A DNA stretch of 64,000 nucleotides from CALFVT01 sp039989855 (GCA_039989855.1 JBDXGZ010000023.1:248001-312000); one strand, 5' to 3'. Positions 9,661-19,350 are shown, counted from the stretch's first letter. A program made the numbers and translations. Notes: generated by a model not told the origin, from the letters alone.

Positions 9661-10226
9661 TGTCTAAATATAATCCACTTACTTTTTTATCAGGCGAAAG
9701 CTTGATTATAACTACGACCTCTCAGGCCGCTCTCTACCTTGCAAGGCAAGAGACCTCGCCTACCCTGTCCAAAGCGATAGTATAATAATTTTAATCGTGA
9801 TAACGGCTTAAACTATATTTCTACTCAAATTCTTGATCGCTATTTTCTAGGAACTAACCAAGAGAAGAGCGTTGATTTAACCGCCATATACTTATGGTCT
9901 GTGTTAGAAATTTCACATCAAAGAACCTGTATAGAAACCATAGGGGTAAGTTACCTTTCAAATCTGGATTGACAAACAAACACAATAATATCAGCATCCA
10001 GGCTATATATATAAACCGAGGGGCTTCGTATTATAACTCTCCATGAACGCGAGCTTACATATAGTCAGAAACAGATCTGATGATTTAAAAGCATAGAAAC
10101 ACTTAGTATTTATGAAGTCTATTCAAACGCAGAGGACTGTAGCTTTTTTACAATAGAAAGCGCTTAGGCTCGATAATCTGATTAACCATTGATACCCCCA
10201 AATAAGTCGTTACCGAAGGTACGCAT
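9661..10226. other. Gene-free A+T-rich stretch
   Basis: I see no convincing coding region, RNA gene or promoter in these 566 bases. A short tRNA-like arrangement near 9692-9760 was examined and not accepted. The stretch separates two transcripts that converge here and both end in terminators (9633-9659 and 10227-10253). Confidence 0.5.
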
Positions 10227-10253
10227 AAAAAAAACGGATCATAAAGACCCGTT
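10227..10253 (-). terminator. Rho-independent terminator of the atp operon
   Basis: Read on the minus strand, the stem AACGGGTC / GATCCGTT (8 bp, one G-U pair) with loop TTTAT is followed by eight T. It lies 30 bases beyond the atpC stop codon. Confidence 0.93.
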
Positions 10254-10282
10254 CAAACAACCATTACTATGTGTTGAAGACC

Positions 10283-10675
10283 TTAGAGCGTTTCAGCAAC
10301 TGACTTTAAACCATCAAGGTTTTGCTGTGCGTTCAAGGCTGCGTCGCCTTCAAGTCCAGATAAAGAGCTCGTAGCTGTTTCGATCTCAACCTTGATGGCC
10401 TCAAGCTCGACGTCAGACATATCAGAGGCTCGCTCAGCGAGGACGATAAGTCCTTCAGACGTCACATCTGCAAATCCGCCTTGGACGAAATATTGTGTCT
10501 CTGTACCGTCGTTATACACGGTGATCGCACCTGTACGAATAGCCGCCATTAGCGGGCTATGGTTCGGATAAATGCCCAGATCACCTTCGGTTCCTGGAAC
10601 GTCAACCTGATCCACAGCACCTGAAAAAAGCTCACGCTCTGGTGATACAAGAGAGAAATTGAGTTTATCAGCCAT
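10283..10675 (-). CDS. atpC: ATP synthase F1 epsilon subunit
   Basis: The 130-residue protein starts LNFSLVSPERELFSGAVDQVDVPGTEGDLGIYPNHSPLMAAI, the beta-sandwich signature of F1 epsilon, and ends in a short helical hairpin. It forms part of the central rotor stalk and can inhibit ATP hydrolysis through the C-terminal helices. It is the last gene of the atpHAGDC operon, 61 bases after atpD, and is followed by a strong terminator. Length is normal. Confidence 0.96.
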   Translation of the reverse strand: MADKLNFSLVSPERELFSGAVDQVDVPGTEGDLGIYPNHSPLMAAIRTGAITVYNDGTETQYFVQGGFADVTSEGLIVLAERASDMSDVELEAIKVEIETATSSLSGLEGDAALNAQQNLDGLKSVAETL

Positions 10676-10736
10676 ATTACTGTTTCGTCTTTATTTTAAG
10701 AGACGAAGCATAATGCCTCGCCCTAAATAATTTTTC

Positions 10737-12248
10737 TTACGCCGCGTCTGAAGCCATTTTAGCAGCCTTTTCGACCACATCATCAATGCCGCCAACCATG
10801 TAGAACGCTTGCTCTGGAAGGTGATCATATTCACCTTCAACAAGACCTTTAAATGATCGAACGGTATCTTCGAGCGGAACCTGAATACCAGGAGAACCTG
10901 TAAAGATTTCAGCCACGTCGAACGGCTGTGACAAGAATTTCTCAACCTTACGCGCACGAGACACGACAAGCTTATCTTCTTCTGACAATTCATCCATACC
11001 CAAGATGGCGATAATGTCTTGAAGTGACTTATATTTTTGTAGAATTTCCTGAACACGGCGGGCCACTTCATAATGCTCTACACCAACAGTCCGTGGCTCG
11101 AGAATACGAGACGAGCTATCAAGCGGATCAACCGCAGGGTAAATACCTTTTTCAGAGATCGCACGATTAAGAACGGTCGTCGCATCCAAATGGGCGAAAG
11201 ATGTCGCTGGCGCAGGGTCAGTCAAATCATCGGCAGGAACGTAAACGGCCTGAACCGATGTAATCGATCCTTTTGTCGTTGAGGTAATACGCTCTTGCAT
11301 AGCGCCCATTTCAGTCGCCAATGTTGGCTGATAACCCACAGCAGACGGAATACGACCAAGAAGCGCTGACACTTCTGAACCCGCTTGTGTGAAACGGAAG
11401 ATGTTATCAACGAAGAACAGAACGTCTTTACCTTCTTCATCACGGAAATATTCCGCTTGAGATAGACCTGTCAAAGCAACACGTGCACGCGCTCCTGGAG
11501 GCTCATTCATCTGACCATAAACGAGGGTCGCGCGGCTTTCGCCGTCGAGGTTAATCACGTTTGATTCGATCATTTCGTGGTAAAGGTCATTCCCTTCCCG
11601 TGTCCGTTCGCCAACACCGGCAAAGACAGAGTAGCCACCAAATAGTTTCGCAATATTGTTGATCAATTCCATGATCAAAACAGTCTTACCAACACCGGCA
11701 CCGCCGAAGAGACCGATTTTACCACCTTTTGAATAAGGGCAAAGCAAGTCGATAACTTTAATACCTGTCGCAAGGACTTCTGTTTCCGTCGCCTGGTCAA
11801 CAAAGGCAGGCGCTTCTTTATGGATAGACGCCATAGCTTTTGATTTGATCGGGCCACGTTCATCAATCGGCTCACCGATGACGTTCATAATACGGCCTAG
11901 CGTTTCAGGGCCAACAGGTACTGTGATTGATTGTCCCAAATCCGTAACGGCTTGACCGCGAACCAGGCCTTCAGTCGAGTCCATCGCAATTGTACGGACT
12001 GTGTTTTGACCGAGATGCTGCGCCACTTCGAGAACCAGACGGTTACCTTGGTTATCGGTTTCCAACGCATTCAAAATTGCCGGCAATTCACCGTCAAATT
12101 CAACGTCAATAACCGCGCCGATAACTTGGCTGATACGGCCTGTCGCTTTTGATGCGGCAACTTTTTTCTTCGCCGGAGTGCGTTTAGCAGTAGACTTCTT
12201 AGTCGTTGCCTTTTTAGCCGGAGCTTTTTTTGCGGGTGATTTCGCCAT
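10737..12248 (-). CDS. atpD: ATP synthase F1 beta subunit
   Basis: This is the catalytic subunit (503 aa). It has the Walker A GGAGVGKTVLI, the GERTREGNDLYHEM segment with the catalytic glutamate, Walker B VLFFVDNIFRF, the ATP synthase alpha/beta signature PAVDPLDSSSRIL, and DELSEED in the C-terminal domain. It binds ADP and phosphate at the three catalytic sites of F1. Unusually, about 35 residues precede the conserved start of the fold (GRISQVIGAVIDVEF); this extension is made almost only of Lys, Ala, Ser, Thr and Pro (KKAPAKKATTKK and similar). It lies between atpG and atpC, 24 bases after atpG. Confidence 0.97.
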   Translation of the reverse strand: MAKSPAKKAPAKKATTKKSTAKRTPAKKKVAASKATGRISQVIGAVIDVEFDGELPAILNALETDNQGNRLVLEVAQHLGQNTVRTIAMDSTEGLVRGQAVTDLGQSITVPVGPETLGRIMNVIGEPIDERGPIKSKAMASIHKEAPAFVDQATETEVLATGIKVIDLLCPYSKGGKIGLFGGAGVGKTVLIMELINNIAKLFGGYSVFAGVGERTREGNDLYHEMIESNVINLDGESRATLVYGQMNEPPGARARVALTGLSQAEYFRDEEGKDVLFFVDNIFRFTQAGSEVSALLGRIPSAVGYQPTLATEMGAMQERITSTTKGSITSVQAVYVPADDLTDPAPATSFAHLDATTVLNRAISEKGIYPAVDPLDSSSRILEPRTVGVEHYEVARRVQEILQKYKSLQDIIAILGMDELSEEDKLVVSRARKVEKFLSQPFDVAEIFTGSPGIQVPLEDTVRSFKGLVEGEYDHLPEQAFYMVGGIDDVVEKAAKMASDAA

Positions 12249-12272
12249 GATGTATGTTCCTCTTGGCTTTCT

Positions 12273-13181
12273 TTAAAGCGCTTCCGCGCCGGAAATAATT
12301 TCAATCAGTTCAGATGTAATCTGGGCCTGACGTGTTCTGTTGAATAGAAGTGACAGATCATCGATCATATCGCCCGCGTTACGGGTCGCATTATCCATAG
12401 CTGTCATTTTAGAGCCCATCTCACCCGCTACATTTTCAAGCAAAGCTGCGAAAATTTGCGTATTGAGATTACGCGGCATAAGCACTTGCAAAATGCCAGC
12501 TTCGTCAGGTTCATAAGTGTAAATTGCACCTTTAAGGTCATTCGACGGGGCCGAGTTTTCTGTAGCTTCATCACTAAGCTCTAATCCTGCCGCAACAGGA
12601 ATGAGTGTTTTCATTGTCGGCGTTTGTGTCATCACGTTTTCAAACTGACTATAAATCAGTTTCGCAACGTCAAATTCACCCGCTTCATACATGGCTGTAA
12701 TTTTACCGCCAAGACCCTGCGCGACCGCTGCCGTGATAGTTTTTTCTTCACGCAATGAAATAAATTCGACAATATCGTCCTTGTAAAGGCGAACAAGAAG
12801 CTCATGACCTTTTTTACCGATACAGAAGATTTTGACCGTCTTACCTGCACGCTTAAGCGCAATAATTTCTTCACGCGCCGCTCGAACAATATTACCATTA
12901 AACCCGCCGCAAAGACCGCGATCAGCCGTAGCAACAACGACCAAATGCACATCATCCTTGCCTGTACCCACAAGCATCTCTGGTGCGTCACCATTACCAA
13001 CCATCGAGCTGGCCAAATTGGTAATCACAGCATTCATACGCTCAGTATAGGGGCGAGAGTTTTCCGCCGCTTCATGCGCTTTACGCAGTTTTGCAGCTGC
13101 AACCATTTGCATGGCTTTCGTGATCTTTTGCGTCGACTTAATCGACGCGATCCGAGTTTTAAGCTCTTTCAAAGACGCCAT
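12273..13181 (-). CDS. atpG: ATP synthase F1 gamma subunit
   Basis: The 302-residue protein begins MASLKELKTRIASIKSTQKITKAMQMVAAAKLR and ends NRTRQAQITSELIEIISGAEAL, the two long helices that form the F1 rotor axle. The middle Rossmann-like domain (VVATADRGLCGGFNG) is typical. The length is slightly longer than enterobacterial gamma and normal for alphaproteobacteria. It sits between atpA (27 bases upstream) and atpD (24 bases downstream). Confidence 0.97.
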   Translation of the reverse strand: MASLKELKTRIASIKSTQKITKAMQMVAAAKLRKAHEAAENSRPYTERMNAVITNLASSMVGNGDAPEMLVGTGKDDVHLVVVATADRGLCGGFNGNIVRAAREEIIALKRAGKTVKIFCIGKKGHELLVRLYKDDIVEFISLREEKTITAAVAQGLGGKITAMYEAGEFDVAKLIYSQFENVMTQTPTMKTLIPVAAGLELSDEATENSAPSNDLKGAIYTYEPDEAGILQVLMPRNLNTQIFAALLENVAGEMGSKMTAMDNATRNAGDMIDDLSLLFNRTRQAQITSELIEIISGAEAL

Positions 13182-13208
13182 AGGTCGTCTCTCCTCGTTT
13201 CAATCAAC

Positions 13209-14741
13209 CTAAGCCGCGAAGCTTGTTGTGAAATCTTCCAAAACTGCTCTTAAGCGCGCTTCAATATCATCCGTAAGTTTTTTGCCTGTCGCAATATCGC
13301 TTAAGATTGAAGCATAATCAGCGTGAAGCAGCGCGAGAAGTTCTTTCTCGTAACGGCCCACATCTTTTGTTTCAATCCGGTCAAGAAATCCGCGTGTTCC
13401 CGCGTAAATAACAGCCACTTGCTCTTCCACTTGAAGCGGAGAGAATTGTGGTTGCTTAAGTAGCTCAGTCAAGCGCTCACCGCGCGCAAGCAGCTTCTGC
13501 GTTGATACGTCAAGATCAGAACCAAATTGCGCGAAGGCTGCCATTTCACGGTACTGCGCAAGCTCACCTTTAATCGGACCCGCAACCTGTTTCATTGCTT
13601 TAATTTGAGCAGATGAGCCCACACGAGAAACGGACAGGCCGACGTTAAGCGCTGGACGAATACCTTGGTAGAACAAGTCTGTTTCCAAGAAAATCTGGCC
13701 ATCAGTAATCGAAATAACGTTTGTCGGAATAAAGGCCGAAACATCATTACCTTGTGTTTCGATAATTGGAAGGGCTGTCAAAGACCCGCCGCCATTATCC
13801 TCATTTAGCTTCGCCGCACGCTCAAGCAAACGGGAGTGAAGATAGAAAACGTCACCCGGATAAGCTTCACGGCCCGGAGGACGACGAAGTAGAAGTGACA
13901 TTTGACGATAAGCGACAGCTTGCTTGGAAAGATCATCATAAATGATCAGGCCGTGCATGCCGTTATCGCGGAAATATTCGCCCATCGCGCAACCTGCGAA
14001 CGGAGCTAGGAACTGAAGAGGTGCTGGCTCAGAGGCCGTCGCGGCGACAATAATGGAATATTCCATCGCGCCGTTTTCTTCGAGTGTTTTAACAAGTTGA
14101 GCCACTGTTGAACGCTTTTGGCCAACAACAACATAGATACAGTAAAGCTTGTCGTTTTCGCGGTCTTCGTCAAAAGCTGCCTTTTGGTTTAAGATCGCGT
14201 CGACAGCCACAGCCGTCTTACCTGTTTGACGGTCACCAATGATTAGCTCACGTTGACCACGGCCAACAGGGATAAGCGCATCAATAGCCTTAATACCCGT
14301 TTGAACAGGCTCGTGAACACCTTTACGTGGCATAATGCCTGGCGCTTTCACGTCAACAAGACGGCGCTCAGTCGATTTGATTGGACCCTTCCCGTCAATC
14401 GGCTCACCTAGCGGGTTCACAACGCGGCCCAAAAGACCCTTTCCGACAGGAACGTCAACAATTTCGCCGAGACGCTTAACGGTGTCGCCTTCTTTAATAC
14501 CACGGTCATCACCGAAGATAACAACACCGACATTGTCAGTTTCTAGGTTTAGCGCCATGCCTTTGATGCCACCAGGAAACTCGACCATCTCACCGGCGCG
14601 GACATTATCCAAACCGTAAATACGAGCAATACCGTCACCCACTGACAACACCTGACCAACGTCAGAGACTTTAGCTTGAGTTCCAAAATCCTTGATTTGT
14701 TTCTTCAGGATCGAGGAAATTTCTGCCGCGCGAATATCCAT
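13209..14741 (-). CDS. atpA: ATP synthase F1 alpha subunit
   Basis: The 510-residue protein has the Walker A GDRQTGKTAVA near residue 169, the signature PALNVGLSVSRVGSSAQ and the expected N-terminal stretch AAEISSILKKQIKDF. The alpha subunit carries the non-catalytic nucleotide sites and, with beta, forms the F1 hexamer; the arginine finger is in SVSRVGS. It is the second gene of the operon, 31 bases after atpH. Length is normal and no defects were seen. Confidence 0.97.
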   Translation of the reverse strand: MDIRAAEISSILKKQIKDFGTQAKVSDVGQVLSVGDGIARIYGLDNVRAGEMVEFPGGIKGMALNLETDNVGVVIFGDDRGIKEGDTVKRLGEIVDVPVGKGLLGRVVNPLGEPIDGKGPIKSTERRLVDVKAPGIMPRKGVHEPVQTGIKAIDALIPVGRGQRELIIGDRQTGKTAVAVDAILNQKAAFDEDRENDKLYCIYVVVGQKRSTVAQLVKTLEENGAMEYSIIVAATASEPAPLQFLAPFAGCAMGEYFRDNGMHGLIIYDDLSKQAVAYRQMSLLLRRPPGREAYPGDVFYLHSRLLERAAKLNEDNGGGSLTALPIIETQGNDVSAFIPTNVISITDGQIFLETDLFYQGIRPALNVGLSVSRVGSSAQIKAMKQVAGPIKGELAQYREMAAFAQFGSDLDVSTQKLLARGERLTELLKQPQFSPLQVEEQVAVIYAGTRGFLDRIETKDVGRYEKELLALLHADYASILSDIATGKKLTDDIEARLRAVLEDFTTSFAA

Positions 14742-14772
14742 GATTATACCTCTTTGCTTAAGCCCTTGGGCC

Positions 14773-15330
14773 TTATGCGTCTTTCAATGCGAGATTTAGA
14801 TCCTCAAGCTGTGTCTTGAGGGAGCTATCATAAAGTTTAGACCCTAACCGCACGACAAAGCCGCCGAGCAAAGATGAGTCCACGTCCAATTCCAGATCAA
14901 CCTTGCGGCCAACCGTTTTCTTTAAATTTGTTTTGATCGCCGTAACTTGAGCTGCCGTTAATTTCTTGGCGCTTGTAACTTTCGCGATTTGAGACCCGCG
15001 TCTGAGAGCCAACTCACCCTCTACAGCCGTAATAATAGCAGGAAGCTCCGCTGTACGGCGATTCGTAGCGACTAAACCGATAAATTGCGTTGCTAAATTT
15101 CCGAGCTTTGCTTTTTTGGCGACAGCGACCATCGCTTTGACTTTGTCTTCAGTCGCTATAACAGGACTAGATGCAAGGCGACGGAGATCTACGCTAGAGG
15201 CAAACATCGTCTTAACTTTTACGAGATCTTTTTCCAATGATTTCAGTACTGTAGCGTTAGATGCCAATTCGATAACTGCCATAGCGTAGCGCTTAGGAGC
15301 TTCACCTGTAATTATGTCTGATTGTGACAC
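14773..15330 (-). CDS. atpH: ATP synthase F1 delta subunit
   Basis: The 185-residue product has the OSCP/delta pattern: KRYAMAVIELASN near the N-terminus, LASSPVIATEDKVKAMVAVAKK in the helical domain and a C-terminal LLGGFVVRLGSKLYDSSLKTQLEDL. It links F1 to the peripheral stalk. It is the first gene of the minus-strand operon, whose promoter should lie in 15331-15627. The order priA, then atpHAGDC without the F0 genes, is common in alphaproteobacteria. Confidence 0.95.
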   Translation of the reverse strand: MSQSDIITGEAPKRYAMAVIELASNATVLKSLEKDLVKVKTMFASSVDLRRLASSPVIATEDKVKAMVAVAKKAKLGNLATQFIGLVATNRRTAELPAIITAVEGELALRRGSQIAKVTSAKKLTAAQVTAIKTNLKKTVGRKVDLELDVDSSLLGGFVVRLGSKLYDSSLKTQLEDLNLALKDA

Positions 15331-15627
15331 TATATAGGACCTATATCTATGCAGACTAACTGATAAAACTAGCCGCTAAAACATGCAAAAAGCGGGTTGA
15401 GCAAGCACCCAATCCACTAAACTTTCGCTGCCTTTAGCACGGGCAATTTTATATGCCAACCCTGAATTCGGTGCGGCAATATGACAGAGGCAATCTAATC
15501 CAAAACTTTACTAAAAAATAAGCCCAATTAAGCCCTGCTTACAATCTATACTAGCAAAACAGGGTGAAATACACTAATTAAGCCTTTCATAAAAAAACAT
15601 AACAACTATTATTGCAGTTCGATTACC
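15331..15627 (-). promoter_or_regulatory. Intergenic region that should hold the atp operon promoter
   Basis: This gap of about 300 bases separates priA from atpH, both on the minus strand. It contains no gene. A promoter for atpHAGDC is expected here from gene layout, but I could not pick a convincing -35/-10 pair. Confidence 0.4.
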
Positions 15628-17784
15628 TTACATAAAACTCTGCGGGTCAATATCGATTTGAAACTTATATTTCGGCGGGATTTTTACCCTCCGTTTCCAT
15701 GCTGCCATATACTGCGAGAGACTCACCTCTGACGCAGCCTGAATTAACAATCTCTGCCTAAACCGTCCTCGTAGGCGGGCGATAGGAGCCTCAGACGGCC
15801 CTGAAATTTCAACCCCCTCAGCTCTTGGCGCGCGGTCAACAACGTCTTTGGCAAACCGCGCCGTACCGCCATGATCTGGTCCTGACATAATAATAGCCGC
15901 TAGCTTTCCAAACGGCGGCAGTCCCAAGAGGTTCCGCATATCACGCTCAGTCTCTATGAAGCGAGATCGATCACCTGCTGCCAAGGCGGTCAAAGCTTCA
16001 TGTTCGGGCTGGTGCGTCTGTATCATCGCCGTTCCCGGCTTATCCGCCCGCCCTGCGCGGCCTGCGACCTGCACTAAGGTCTGGTAGGTGCGCTCCCCTG
16101 CGCGCATATCCCCACCAGCTAAGCTCAAATCACCGTCAACCACGCCGACAAAGGTCAAATGCGGGAAGTTATGGCCTTTTACCACCATTTGCGTGCCGAC
16201 AAGAATATCAATATCGCCGTTCGCCATGCGCCGCATCCTATCGGCGATTTTGTCAGGATTGCCAGCCGTATCGGATGAGAACACTTCAACCCGCGCATCT
16301 GGAAACAGTATAGCTGCCTCCTCGGCAACCCGTTCCACCCCTGGCCCAACGGATGTCAGACTACTTTCGGTCTTACAATGAGGGCAAGCTTTCGGCATCG
16401 GCATAGAGAAGCCTGTATAATGACAGCGCGCCCGACCTGTTGCGCGGTGTTCAACGAGCCAACTATCTGTATCGGGACTACGGAGCTTTTCCCCGCATGC
16501 CCGACATATAATAAGCGGCGCATATCCACGGCGGTTAAGGTAAAACAACGCTTGTTCGCCCTTATTTAGAACAGCACGGGTCGCCTCTATGAGAGGCTCT
16601 GATATATAATGGCCCGATTCAGGTGGATTTTCCTTTAAATCAACCAGTTTGATCGGTGGTAATGTCACCGCACCAGGACGCTCGGGCAGTATAATGTGAG
16701 CATAGCGCCCCTGACGTGCATTCTCAAAACTCTCTAAAGTCGGCGTCGCCGAAGCCAACACCACCGCGTGGCCAAAAATCTTACCCCGTAACACCGCCAT
16801 ATCGCGAGCATTATATATTACCCCCTCTTCTTGCTTGTAGGAGCCATCATGTTCTTCATCAATGATAAGGGCTTTCAAATTCGGATAAGGTAGAAACAAG
16901 GCAGACCTTGCCCCAATGACCAATTGCGCTCGCCCTTGCGCGACTTCTCGCCATGTTCGACGACGCGCCGCATCCCCTAAAGCGGAGTGCCACGGGGCGG
17001 GTTCAACCCCAAAGCGGTCTTTAAAACGGCGTAAACTCGCCTGTGTTAAGGCAATTTCAGGTACAAGCACCAAAACTTGCCCCCCTTGGCGGATCGCCTC
17101 AGCCGCGGCTTCAAAATAAACTTCTGTTTTCCCCGAACCTGTCACTCCGTCGAGGAGACTGACGGAAAAACCGCCGCGTTTAACCTGCACTTCAAGCTCT
17201 TTCGCCGCTTGCTTTTGCCCCACTGTCAGAGTGTGACCGCCAAAATCAGGATCAGGGACAGCAAAAGGTGGATCAACAAGGCCGCGTTCAGCGGCCAAAC
17301 CGCCTGCGGCCTCAAAGCCTTTAACCACACCGGCTGAAACACCCGAGCGCTTTGCAATCTCACTCGCACGCGCAGGAAACGGGCCGCCATCATCAAGCAG
17401 TTTACGGCGCGAGGGTGTTATCTTCCCCGTGAACCCATCCTTAGGTCGATAAAGCGTCACCTCCGCGCTCGGCTCAAGGGCCTTATAAGACCGTATGACC
17501 ATCCGCAGCACCAATCCAGCCGAGACAACATTGTAACGGGCAACCCAGTTGACGAACTCGATCATTTTCGCAGGGAGAGCACGTGTCGCCTTACGGTCTA
17601 CAATCTCTTTTAGAGTGCGCGCGCTCGGTTTTGCCTCGCCCCAAACTATGCCAATTTTCATTTGCTTACCAATAGGCGCAATGACAAAGTCACCGACGCT
17701 GACATCAAGGTGCGGGGGCACAGCATAGTCAAACGGTTCCGGCACATTAACCGGGAATAGGATTTGGACGTTTCGCGATTCCAT
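15628..17784 (-). CDS. priA: Primosomal protein N' (replication restart helicase)
   Basis: PriA rebuilds stalled replication forks. The 718-residue protein has the N-terminal DNA-binding domain (VNVPEPFDYAVP), Walker A GVTGSGKTEVYF at 213-224, the DEEH box in LIIDEEHDGSYKQEEG, and helicase motifs V/VI (DILVGTQMVVKGHNFP, QVAGRAGRADKPG). The zinc-binding insertion keeps CRAC, a single C in GRARCHYTG and CPHC, but the family's second CxxC reads SPDT and the CHHC position reads CHYT. So only five of the usual eight cysteines remain there. The gene is divergent from the transaldolase and lies upstream of the atp operon. Confidence 0.95.
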   Translation of the reverse strand: MESRNVQILFPVNVPEPFDYAVPPHLDVSVGDFVIAPIGKQMKIGIVWGEAKPSARTLKEIVDRKATRALPAKMIEFVNWVARYNVVSAGLVLRMVIRSYKALEPSAEVTLYRPKDGFTGKITPSRRKLLDDGGPFPARASEIAKRSGVSAGVVKGFEAAGGLAAERGLVDPPFAVPDPDFGGHTLTVGQKQAAKELEVQVKRGGFSVSLLDGVTGSGKTEVYFEAAAEAIRQGGQVLVLVPEIALTQASLRRFKDRFGVEPAPWHSALGDAARRRTWREVAQGRAQLVIGARSALFLPYPNLKALIIDEEHDGSYKQEEGVIYNARDMAVLRGKIFGHAVVLASATPTLESFENARQGRYAHIILPERPGAVTLPPIKLVDLKENPPESGHYISEPLIEATRAVLNKGEQALFYLNRRGYAPLIICRACGEKLRSPDTDSWLVEHRATGRARCHYTGFSMPMPKACPHCKTESSLTSVGPGVERVAEEAAILFPDARVEVFSSDTAGNPDKIADRMRRMANGDIDILVGTQMVVKGHNFPHLTFVGVVDGDLSLAGGDMRAGERTYQTLVQVAGRAGRADKPGTAMIQTHQPEHEALTALAAGDRSRFIETERDMRNLLGLPPFGKLAAIIMSGPDHGGTARFAKDVVDRAPRAEGVEISGPSEAPIARLRGRFRQRLLIQAASEVSLSQYMAAWKRRVKIPPKYKFQIDIDPQSFM

Positions 17785-17837
17785 AAGTTGTGATAACAGA
17801 CCGCAAACGACTCGCTTACCCTTTTTTGGAGAAACTC

Positions 17838-18491
17838 ATGAAATTTTTTATCGATAGTGTCGACATCGACGCCATTACTGAACTTAGTGACATTGGCTTA
17901 TGTGATGGCGTTACAACCAACCCATCGATCATTGCTAAATCAGGGCGCGATTTCAAAGATGTCATCAAGCAAATTTGCGGCCTGACCGATGGCCACGTCA
18001 GCGCCGAAGTCGTCGCAACTGACGCCGAAACGATGATAAAAGAAGGCCGTCATCTACGTAAAATTGCTGACAATGTTTGTGTCAAATTACCGCTAACCAA
18101 AGACGGTTTAAAAGCCTGCTCTATCTTATCTAGAGAAGGCATCCCAACCAATGTCACTCTTTGCTTTAGCGCCAACCAAGCCTTACTTGCCGCCAAGTGC
18201 GGAGCCACCTATATTTCACCCTTCATTGGACGCCTTGACGACCTCGCTTTAGACGGGATGGAACTCATTGAAGACATCCGAACTATCTATGACAATTACG
18301 GATTTGAAACGGAGATTTTAGCCGCCTCAATTCGTAATATTAATCACGCCAAAGACTGCGCCCTCGTTGGAGCGGACGTTATGACAGCGCCGCCTAAAGT
18401 TATCTTCCAAATGGCCAACCATGCTTTGACCGATAAAGGCCTTGCAGCCTTCTTAAAAGACTGGGAAAGCACAGGTCAAAAAGTCCTCTAA
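17838..18491 (+). CDS. Transaldolase of the fructose-6-phosphate aldolase-like family
   Basis: The start at 17838 is chosen because TTGGAGA precedes it and the fold begins there with MKFFIDSVDIDAI; an in-frame start at 17790 would add 16 residues lacking homology. The 217-residue protein is of the short TalC/FSA type: DGVTTNPSIIAKSG, the Schiff-base lysine in VCVKLPLT, GIPTNVTLCFSANQALLAA, YISPFIGRLDD and ILAASIRN. It transfers dihydroxyacetone units in the pentose phosphate pathway or acts as an aldolase; the two roles cannot be separated by eye. It is divergent from priA, a pairing common in alphaproteobacteria. Confidence 0.93.
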   Translation: MKFFIDSVDIDAITELSDIGLCDGVTTNPSIIAKSGRDFKDVIKQICGLTDGHVSAEVVATDAETMIKEGRHLRKIADNVCVKLPLTKDGLKACSILSREGIPTNVTLCFSANQALLAAKCGATYISPFIGRLDDLALDGMELIEDIRTIYDNYGFETEILAASIRNINHAKDCALVGADVMTAPPKVIFQMANHALTDKGLAAFLKDWESTGQKVL

Positions 18492-18506
18492 GAAGGACTC
18501 ATAAGC

Positions 18507-18543
18507 CATTGTTTTACAATAATTTATTTAAAAATAAACAATG
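18507..18543. terminator. Inverted repeat between convergent genes, possible bidirectional terminator
   Basis: CATTGTTT (18507-18514) pairs with AAACAATG (18536-18543) around a 21-base A+T-rich loop, between the transaldolase stop and the PepSY gene stop. The stem is weak and there is no clear T run, so termination is only a suggestion. Confidence 0.35.
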
Positions 18544-18546
18544 AGA

Positions 18547-19266
18547 CTAATTAGAGATTTTACGAAGTTTGCGTGGCCGCATAAAAATGCGGTGCGCCAC
18601 TAAACCAAGCCCAGATAGAGCGAATAAAACGGCGGCTCCTGAGAACAATCTAAGCCACCATGAGTTAAAATTCTCGCGCTCTTTATAGTCCATAATATGT
18701 AGCATCCACATGAAATCAAATACGCGCCAAACCCGTGTTCGAACCGCTTTTAATTCCGCCGTTTTTGCATCCAAATACAGACGCGTTTTATCCTTATCTT
18801 TATACTCAATTTGCCACACAGGAAGAGGCCCTCTGTACTCTCTTGGCGCGACCAATAGCTTCTCAAATTGCTTAACCTCGCCCTCGCCTTTATAGAGGCG
18901 CTCTGCTACATTTTGAATATCCTCAGCAGTTAATTCGGACCACATATCTCCGCTAACCGCGTCGATAATTTGCTCTCCGTTATCACCGATTAAAACATAG
19001 GCAGGATGGCCTGCTGCTGTAATTAATTTCGCCCCAGATAATTCACCTTCATAGAGTGACATCGCCAATTCAAGAGGAATTAAATTTTGCGTCTGAAGTG
19101 ACACCTCTGGCACATCCACCAGATGTCGTCCGCGCACCTCATTAATCGGAAACAAGCTCATGATGAAGCCTGATAGAAACCATAATAATATTTGCAGACC
19201 CAGAACTAACCCGGCCCATTTGTGGGCGCGTGTCATATAACGGAAGGCATTTCGTTGGCTCATCAT
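18547..19266 (-). CDS. PepSY-domain membrane protein
   Basis: The roughly 239-residue protein has an N-terminal helix (RAHKWAGLVLGLQILLWFLSGFIMSLFP), a periplasmic region with a PepSY-like unit (LITAAGHPAYVLIGDNGEQIIDAVSGD) and a second helix near the C-terminus (LFSGAAVLFALSGLGLVAHRIFM). This is the PepSY-associated transmembrane layout seen near iron-uptake and reductase genes. The exact function is unknown. The frame can start at a TTG at 19275, but the ATG at 19266 (or 19263) gives the expected N-terminus. No good ribosome site is visible. Confidence 0.8.
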   Translation of the reverse strand: MMSQRNAFRYMTRAHKWAGLVLGLQILLWFLSGFIMSLFPINEVRGRHLVDVPEVSLQTQNLIPLELAMSLYEGELSGAKLITAAGHPAYVLIGDNGEQIIDAVSGDMWSELTAEDIQNVAERLYKGEGEVKQFEKLLVAPREYRGPLPVWQIEYKDKDKTRLYLDAKTAELKAVRTRVWRVFDFMWMLHIMDYKERENFNSWWLRLFSGAAVLFALSGLGLVAHRIFMRPRKLRKISN

Positions 19267-19350
19267 AGATATCAATTAGGTGATAGGCCTATGAATGTCG
19301 ACTCAAGAGATTAGACTTGAACCTTATGTCGCAATCATACAAACAAGCCT

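Noticed and set aside
9692..9760. tRNA-like arrangement (GGCGA/TCGCC ends with a TTGCAA loop)
   Set aside because: The T-arm consensus is absent, the arms are in the wrong order and the stems contain mismatches.
18482..18499. Second small hairpin over the transaldolase stop as a terminator
   Set aside because: Six base pairs with no T run; too weak to call.
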